From IMG/VR virus record IMGVR_UViG_3300006735_000027, positions 1 through 64,000 of that record: a stretch of 64,000 nt of DNA, one strand, 5' to 3'. How positions within the stretch are numbered: the first letter of the stretch is position 1; each line of letters begins with the position of its first letter. The notes below the pieces were generated by a model, which saw nothing but the letters and a program-made list of their open reading frames with translations, had not been told where the DNA came from and made no database searches. This DNA is from a virus. Below are positions 26,301 to 35,300 of the stretch, piece by piece. The position numbers and the translations under genes are program-made.

Positions 26301-29300
26301 CACCGACAGGTTTGGTGCGGTCTACTGCGTCATGATAACCAGAAAAGTGCACCTGAGTCATGTGGTCACGCGAAGCAGTGCCTGTGTTGTTGTGACGATG
26401 CGTTCCAGCCTTAGTCCAGATATAAGCCTTGAAATCGGCTCCGGGTGCAATTGGATTGAGTCCAGAATCGACGATGTTTGTGGCAGTCGTGCCCGGAGAA
26501 ACAGCGAGTGTAAATGTGGTGTTGGGCGAGCCGACGCTATGTGATATGTAAGGGGCTGAGCCCGCAGACGTGCCATCGGAAACACGTAGCCAACCATACT
26601 CGGGATAGGTAGTCGCCGTACTGGTGACGACCAATGAAGCAGGTGTAGAACCGCTTTCTGCGGCGTATGAGACGACCGGCAACTCAACCCAGCCGTAGCG
26701 GTCTTGGTTGTGTGCGTTCTGCATGCTCGGCATGAACGTGCCACCAATGGCTTTCAGCGGGTCGTTGCCGGGGAACGTGTTGATGGCTCCGCTGAGCACT
26801 GCGCCCAGTTCCTCTGCATTTTGGCAACGCGTCGCGTCAACGATGACGACGTTCTCATCAACGACTTGGTCACCCTCAGACCCCGCGGATGCGTAAAAGG
26901 AGCGGTATGCCTTAGCCAGTAGACCGGCTGGCCGGAACGAAGTACCGTTGTGCTTGTTCCCGCTTCCAGTGGAAATGCGAGCACTGGCCACAGGGTTCTT
27001 TGGGTTCTTGGACACGTGGTCATCGAGGAAGTGGCCTCCGGGGTGATAGCCGCCGTCCATGTGCCATATGACTGAAGACTTGCGAGTGGTTGTGTGAGTG
27101 GCGCTCCCGATTGAAGCGCCAGCAAGGTCTGAGAACACGAAGTTGAACGGGTGGTAGTGTTTGGGTAGGTTACTGGTCGTAGCGACCGAACCCTCGAAGT
27201 AAAACGCCTTCGCAAGTGTTTGAGAATACGTTTTGCTTCCCGTTGCGTTTGTGTTAGGGAAGCCTTTGGCGGGTTGCCAGTTCATCGGGTAGTTGAAGCC
27301 CCGCGTGTTGTTCTGCTGGAAGAACGTCGTCATCGGCAAGTGTGCGGCGGCGCTGCTGGTCCTGTTTAGACCTGAGTGCTCCGTTGCATCACCGTTGGCT
27401 AATTGATTGGGGAGGAAGGAATCTTTGGCTGTGTTGCCACCAATGTAGATGGGCACTGCACTGTAGCCGTTACCAGTCGTAACGATGTTCGCGCCCTGCG
27501 GTTCGTGTGCGGCCGTGTTGTGAGGGAACGCCTGCCCCGGTCCGAAAATCATGTAGATGGTTTGGTCGGCAGAGTCGCCTGTCGCACTGTAGCGTGCGTG
27601 AGGATGTGCAAAGCGAAGGATGAGTGGCGTCGGGACGTTGATGGCAACGCTACGGCTGCCGTCGGTATAGGTCAGCCCTGTTGCCTTGGTGTTGGCGCCT
27701 TTGGCCATATCGTAAGACAGCAGTGCATCTTGGTTGAAGAACGGCGGGTGGTTCTGCCCACGATGCTGGTCAAGATACGGCGTGCCGGGGAACATAGCGA
27801 GCATCGCATTCGTGTCGATGAGTGCGTGAGAGCCAGCCATCTCACCGATGTTCTGGAAGCCCGCCGAGCCTGTCGGGCCAGAGGCGTAGGGATGAGTGTA
27901 GAAGTCAGCGTAGTCGTTCTGCGTGCCGTCGTTGATGTCGACCACTGCACCAGAGAAGCCACCGCCAAAGTAGAGCGGCACCCAGTGGTCAGGACTGTCG
28001 CGCCCACCACGGAAGTACAGGAAGGGGCTTGCGTTCTTGCTACCGGCTCGGCGCACGCCATCTGTACGAACGGCGTCGGATGCACGCGTCGTACCCTTGA
28101 ACAACGTGTCTCCGGCCACTACTGCAAAGTTGGCTGAGTGAGTTACCACGTCTAATTGAGTGACGCTACTGGCACCGGGCTTGCTGCGCACTTCGGCGTA
28201 TTCAGTGGTGCTGTACCACACAATGAGCGGCTCTCCCCACGTGTCCGCATCGTCAGAGGCAAGTTTGCCCAAAAGTGCGAGTGATTCGTTCGATGCGACC
28301 TCGATAGTGGAAAGTGCGCCTCCGCCTCCGCCGTTGAAGGTATGGACCTCGATGATGGGTGAATCAACGCGTGGAATGACGAGGTCACCGGGCACGTCAA
28401 TGAAGTTCTCGCCGCGCAAGTTACGCTGCCATGTCGTGACGTCCACGATGTTGTTCTGACTGTCGACGAGCACAGGCGTCGCCGTGTTTGCATTCGAGCC
28501 ACGATACTTCGTCGTGATGTGGAGAACGGTCTCAGGGATGTAGCCAACATCGAGTCGCGTCCCCGCATCGACCTCAGCGTTGCTCAGCCCACCAGTATGC
28601 TTGCTGGACACAACTGCGTCACTGGTAGCACCGTCCATCAGACCGAAGTCCTTGGTCCGCCGCACGTCGAACAAGCGCCCGAGCCGTACCCTGTCGGTGT
28701 TCCGAGCAACAACGTGGATGGCGTCTGCACTGACGCCCCACTCGCCCAGTGTGCGACCATCAGGCGCGAACATGTCTCGGCAGTCGAACGTCTCAGTCGT
28801 ACCACTGATGGCGTGCTCAACTGCTGCAGCCATGACCTCGTCGGTCAGAAGACAGGTGAAGTTGATGCGTGGACTCAGATACCAGTCGCCGTTGCTGTGA
28901 CTGGACGAGCCGCCAATGACGCCGAAGAACTTGTGCGGTCCAGCGTGACCATTGTGCGTTCGGCTGGTGTAGTAGAACGTGAGTCCTTGCGCCCCACTGG
29001 AGGCCTTGGACAACTGAAACATACCGCTTTCGGGGAATCCAAGGTAGCCAAGGAGGTCGGGGTGAGTCTGGAGGACGGCAGGTGCACTGGTGTCGTAGGA
29101 TGCCCCAAGCGTGATGGTCATGGTCCCAGAGGACAACGACGTCGTCGCTTTCGCACCGACGATTGGCGAGGGATAGTTGTTCCAAAGGTTACCCTTGAAC
29201 TTCTTGGCGGTGCCGCCTGTCTTTTCACCGCACACTTCGCCTGTGCCCACCATGTGTGCGCCGACGGTGAAGCCACCCTGCGACACGTCGCGGTCATCGA

Positions 29301-32300
29301 AATGGATGAGAATCTCTTCGTCGAGCGTGGGCGGCAGGTATGTGTTGTCGCTGGCGAACTTCTGCTCGTTCTGCCGGTAGACAAAGCGGATGGTGTGGTT
29401 ATCGCCGCGGTGGTCGACGAAGCGCAAGCCGTAGAGCGGTGACTTGCCGATATTCTCAGCCTTGAGGTCTGCTTGAGGAATGTAACCGTCAGCGCTACCC
29501 TCGGTGGTCACCGTCATGGCGTCAGCAACGTTGGACGCTGTACCATAACGCGACTGTAGATTCGACTCGGTGCCATCGTTGCCAAAGCCCCACTTACCTA
29601 CGTCAGGTGCCCAACCGGGAATACCAGCCTGCGTCAAGCCACCAAAGTTGATGCGAGCCCGTGCCTGCGTGCCCACTCGCAGACCGTCGACCAGCACTGA
29701 CGCAGGGCTCTTTGTCTCAAACGATTCGTTGAGAGCCGTGTTAGCGTTGCGACCACTCCCACCTTCGCGCGAAGCATCGGTAAGGGCCGTAGTGCTGTCG
29801 ACACGGTCAGGTCCGAAATCGAGGTTGTTGAGGAAAGCGTCGTTCGGATTCTCCGGCGGCAGGTGCTCTTTGAGCGTCGTGATGGGTGCGAATGGTCTTC
29901 CAAATCGGTTGATAGGCATCGGTGCAGGGTGCATGTTTTCACCCGTAACCTCGTCAGGTTGGCACCAGTAATTGCGGAAGCGACCGCCATGCCCAATAAG
30001 GAACTGCGGTCGATACGGGCTCTGGGCTTTGCTGCTGTCCAACCACGTACAGAAATTTCGACCGGCTGCACCCGGAACCGTCGAGTGGATGACGATTGAG
30101 AAGCCGGGCCGTCCGTCAGAATCGAGAACAACTCGGCCGAGGTGTGCGCGCACGTAGCCCATGTGCGTACCACGGTCATGGCTGGAGAATGCCTTGGAGG
30201 GGTCCCAGAACGGCGCAGGGTCGTGAGTCGAGGCTGTTGCGGCAAAGTCTGCGTGCAGGTGAGTAGCCGCCGGGTCGATGTTGGTACCAAAGGCACTGCT
30301 CTTTGGTCCGGGGCTGGCAAGGTTGAATTTGCTGCTTTCTCCAAGGAACTGGTCGTTCGGTCGCCGAGCATGCGTTTTGCCGTTCTTTGCTCCCGCTTGA
30401 TTGATGAGGCGGACGACTTCCAGTGCAGCAGATTCAATGCTGGTCACGCCGTCTCGCAAAGCAACTTCGCCCAAGTCAACCGTCAAGCGGCGAACAAAGT
30501 CCATCTTGGTCCAGTGTTCGAGGTATTTCAGACGCGTTTCATCATGACTGGTCAGGTCAAGCGTGCCCGCACGAATACCTTTCATGCCGAGGAATGCAGG
30601 AACAACACGCGTCCCGTCAGGTGTATCGAAGAACGTAGACCGTTCTCGTGTGTCCGCATCAATTTTCTGATGCTTCGCCAATGCGTCATCTGCAGCCGTT
30701 TTGACCGTAGCGCTGTTTGTTCGGTCAGAGAAGCCGTCGGTGGCCAAATCATCAGCGCCGCCAACGTAATGCGTGGACAGCCCATCAGTCACGCTTTCGT
30801 TCCAGTCGCTGTTATGAGCATAGGCTGATTCGATGAAGTCTGACTTGTGAGTCGAAATGATGTTCTTATTCTGCGAAGGGAAACCTGCGGCTACGTCCAA
30901 TCCAGAACCGGATGTTGCGGCACTGTGAATAGGTGTCTTGAACGAGGTTTCGTTGCCGATAGTCGAAGCAGCAGCGCTTGTCTGAACCTGCATGTGTAGG
31001 TCTTGGAATGCGATGAACTCGCGGTCATGCGCGACGTCGTAGAGGAGGATTCGGGCAAAGTCTTCAGTGCATTGGTACGGGTCAATGTAAGCCACGACGG
31101 GTGCAGTGGCTGAAGTCTTCAGTGCTTCGTAGTTCAACTGAATGGTCTTGTTGATGTGCTGCACGAGGTTCTGAGCCGTTTCAGTACACGTGTTTCCAAT
31201 CAAGAAATTCTCCATCGGAATGCTGTCGCGGGGGCTAACGTTGGGACCAGAGACACCACCGTTGAAGCCAGACCAAACCTCTGCTTCGTTGAGAGTGCCG
31301 CGGCTTTTGCAGAACAATCCCTCAATGGCGTGAGGGTTGGTGTAGTGCATGTTCATCCAGACAGTGTCGCCCTGCCGCAGCCCACCGCCGCAGAAGGGAT
31401 GAGCCCATGCACGATTGAGGAAGGTCTCCAGTGTCTGAGGGAATTGGTTTCCTGTAGTGTCGTGCAAGTCTTCGACGAAGATTTCGTCACCCACAGCAGG
31501 CGTAAAGCCTGAGTCTGGACTGACGATGGTTAGCACGTTGCCTACGCGGTTATCGTAGAAGCCACGATACGTCGTCCCAGCAGCGTCTTTCCAACCGACT
31601 CGGAATTTATAGTTGGAGTCGTGACTTGCGATAGGGAACAATGTTGCATCATCAAGTGTGATTGAGGTTGCGGGGCTACCAGTCACAGACACAGCCTTAG
31701 CACGCGGCCTCTTGTTGACGATGCGGGGTAAGTGCGGGTTGGATGTCGGTCCGGCGCGAAGTTCAATGGCGCTCACGTATTGCCGCAGGCCGTAGTCCAC
31801 GTTGCCACCCTGCGTCATCACATTCGCACGGTCAAAGTAGAACGGTCGACGACTTTCATGACCGGCGCTGATGAGGCTCGGGTTGTCCGCAATGCCCGGA
31901 TGAGACATGTCTTGATAGCCCGGAGACGGGAAGATATGTGCACCCACTTTGATGTCGCGCAGGAAGTGCTCACTGAATGCGTGGTCATCACCGCTGTCGA
32001 CGACCGTCAAGTAGTGGTCGGTGGTGTTCCGAGCGCTGTAAGTGACCCACTCGCCGCTGGCAAGGAAAGCACGTCGGTAGCGAGCACTACCTCCTAATTC
32101 GGCAACCTCGACCGGTGGTGCAGACGGAATTGGGAACAGGTTGGCATCTTCAACATACACGCGAGAGTTGCCCGAGTCGTATGGACGAGTGACCTTGGTC
32201 CCGCTACGATGGCTCTGATTTTGCACCGTGAAAGAGAACGGGCCAAAGAGTTCAGGGTCACGTGGAGCGACGGCCTCTGGTCGACGGCCAACGGGGCTGG

Positions 32301-35300
32301 GGTTCCAAGAGTGAGCCGTGTGCGTTGCGTCGATGTGCAACTTCATGCTGTTGTCTGGGCCGGGGAAGATGCCGCGCTCCGCGTTGTCGAAGAAGAAATC
32401 CTCAAAGAGCGGAATCTCGACCAGTGCGCGTGTACTTGCGTATTGCGTGCCCAACTGATAGTCGTGTTGGACTGTGTCGAGAGTCTGGAACAAGCGGTCA
32501 TTGATGGTCGTCCCATCGTTGCACATGGTCTCTTCGCTGAACTTGTCGTCGAGGTGAATGACGCTCCCTGCGGTAATTGACGTCGCCGTAATCCACGCTG
32601 CCAGAGAATCGGCTTCAGACCCATCCGCAAGAACGAATTTATCTGTTCCAAGGTGCCCGGTGCCGGAAGCAAACGTGAACGTCGTCCCGGTCTTGCTGGT
32701 GTATTCAGCACTGGCAAACTCAATGCCTTCACCTTGGTTTGTCGCCAACTGCAGGTAAATCCGACCAACCTTCGGGAAGCAGTAAGTTCCCCATGATTGC
32801 AGGTCATCCGCCTTGTTGTTGAGGGGGAGCACCACGACAGTCGTACTGCTCGTCGAACTGACCACGGCTTGGCAATCGCGTCGCGTGTTCCAAGCGAGGC
32901 GACCCAGAGGGCTGGGGTCCCACGTCTCCTTGGTGTTGACCGCACCTTGTCCGCCACCCCCAAGCATCATGGTGATGACCGGCGCCCCCGGCATGATTTC
33001 CTTCACGATGTGTGAGTCGGGTGCCGCTGAACCCTTGACGCTCACACTGGATGATGCGAGGTCACCGATGACGCCATGCGCACGCATAACGGTTTGACCA
33101 TCATCATCGTCAGAGAAAGAAACAACTCGTCCACGTGCCACGAGACTTTCAATGGTCACCGTGTTACTGCTGTCTGTACCCGTGAGCATTTTGCTCAACA
33201 TGTTGAGACGTGCTCGGTCGCTGGGCTGGACAATCAAACGGGTCTTCTTACCCTTCGTTGTGTGCTCGATGATGTCGAAAAACTCGTGCACGCACGAACT
33301 CTGATTGACTGTGCCGCGCCCAACCATCTGCGGTTGGGTGAACAGTTCGTCGTTGTCGACCAGAGCATCGCTGGTTCCGCCACCAATCGTCACAGAGGTG
33401 GACGTGACGGCGGTGACTTTGCCCAAGTTCTTGCCGTTTGACTTGTACAGAATGTCGTTGACGGCAATGACTGTGGTCGCATCTACACCATCAACAGTCA
33501 TGGCAGAGGAAGTCGAAGAAGAGTAGCCTGAGCCGTTGTTAATGCGTACACCCGTGCGGGGGCGAGCACCGTTGGTCGCTTTCCTGACGCTGAAGCCGCC
33601 CGTGTCCTCAAAGCCAACGCTGTCGGTCTCATCTGCTCGAACGAGTAACCGGTGGAAGATAGAGCCGCGCGATTGCAGGTCGGCGTTGGCTACAGCGATG
33701 GCCTGCGGCGTGGTCTGCACGGGGTCGCTGGACGTCAGAGGTAGGTAGTTCTCTGGGCAAAGAGAGCGGTCCAGAACGCTCTCTGCCACGGTGCCTTCCG
33801 CGTGCTCGCCCTCCAGTTCGCCGTCTTCGAACACAAACATGTCTGGAGTCTCAAACTCGATGATGCCGCCGGGTGCAACGAGTTCCAAGTCTTCGATGGC
33901 CATGGAATCACGGATGAGGTCAAGAATCGAGTAGCCACTTGCCAACTCTGTAGCGACATCAGGCAGCGTTTTCGTCACCATCAACTTTGGAGAGTTGTCT
34001 GCTTTTTGCACGATGGCGCCGGTCACGGCCAACGTGACGAAACTGGATTGCGCTGCTGCTGAAAGCGTGAGCGTCTTCGCTGAATGGTTGATGATTGCAG
34101 TGACGCCTGCAGTCGTAGAGGCGACGACACCGCCGATGCTGATGCCCGACGCCGGAATGCTTTGTCCGTCGTAGCCGAACGACTTGGCGCTCTGAAGCGT
34201 CAAGACCTTGTTCGCCCCGCTGATGCCTGTGGTCAGTCGACTCGTAGCCCCAACAGTGAACTGAGAGCCCTCGAAGTCAATAGCGTCGTAGTGAATCTGT
34301 ACGAAGGGGGCGTAACTGTACGACCTTAGGCGTGGCAGGGAGAGCGTGGCGATGCGAGCCTCGGACGAGGGCACCATGAACTTGGTATCGCCGGTCTCTT
34401 GATTGCCGGAAACCGCCTTGAGCATGAACGGTGCTGGGTCAAAATTTGAGCCACCAATGGCGAGAATTGCACGCTTCGAGTCCGCAATGTCGGACATGCC
34501 GTTTTCAACAAGAGTGTTGACTCCCCCTGCAGCGACTACCGACCGAACGGTCATTGGCCCATGCGTGTCGAAAGAGGACACAACGCTGTTCATCGGGACC
34601 GTCGAGCGGATGTCTGAGAACTGACTGGGGAAGGAAGCCGAAATCACATCGCTGCTGATGTCCAACTTTTTCTCGACTTCGTGGGTGCTGGTAGGTGGCA
34701 GCGTGCCCATGAACGGATGACTGACCACATGGTTGAGCGTGTGCCTTCCACTGTGCCCCGCGACAAACTTGGAACCCATGTTGGTCGTGCTGGCAGAGAA
34801 CTTGTTGTACTCATGGTCGTCAATCGCCATGCTCTGAGAGAACATGATGCCGCTGTGCTCGAAGTCACTTTCGTCAATGATGACCTGACTCTGTCTTTGG
34901 GAAAACTGCGTGCCGCTACCGTAGGGCTGGAACTCGTTGCCCTCACCTGTGTCGACAATGCAGTCACCAGTGATGATGACGAAGCGACCTGCGTCGTGAG
35001 CCATGAGCGCTCCACGACGACCAGTGCTGGCGTTGGACGCGAAGTCGAGATGGATGGACTCGACGGTGATAGTTCCCGCACTGGCGTCAATCGCCATCAG
35101 GCGCAGACGCTCAGGTGCCTTGTTCGTGGGCTTCCCTGTCGTCTGGCTGTAAGCCAATGGGTTGACCAAGATGTTGTACGGCACCTTTGGGATTGAAACA
35201 TCCGAAGAAGAGGAAGCGGAGTAGACAGTGACTTTGTACGAGCCACCGCTGTAAGGGCTGGCTGTGAAGTCCAGCGACGTCAGCCCGCTCTGACCGCTCA

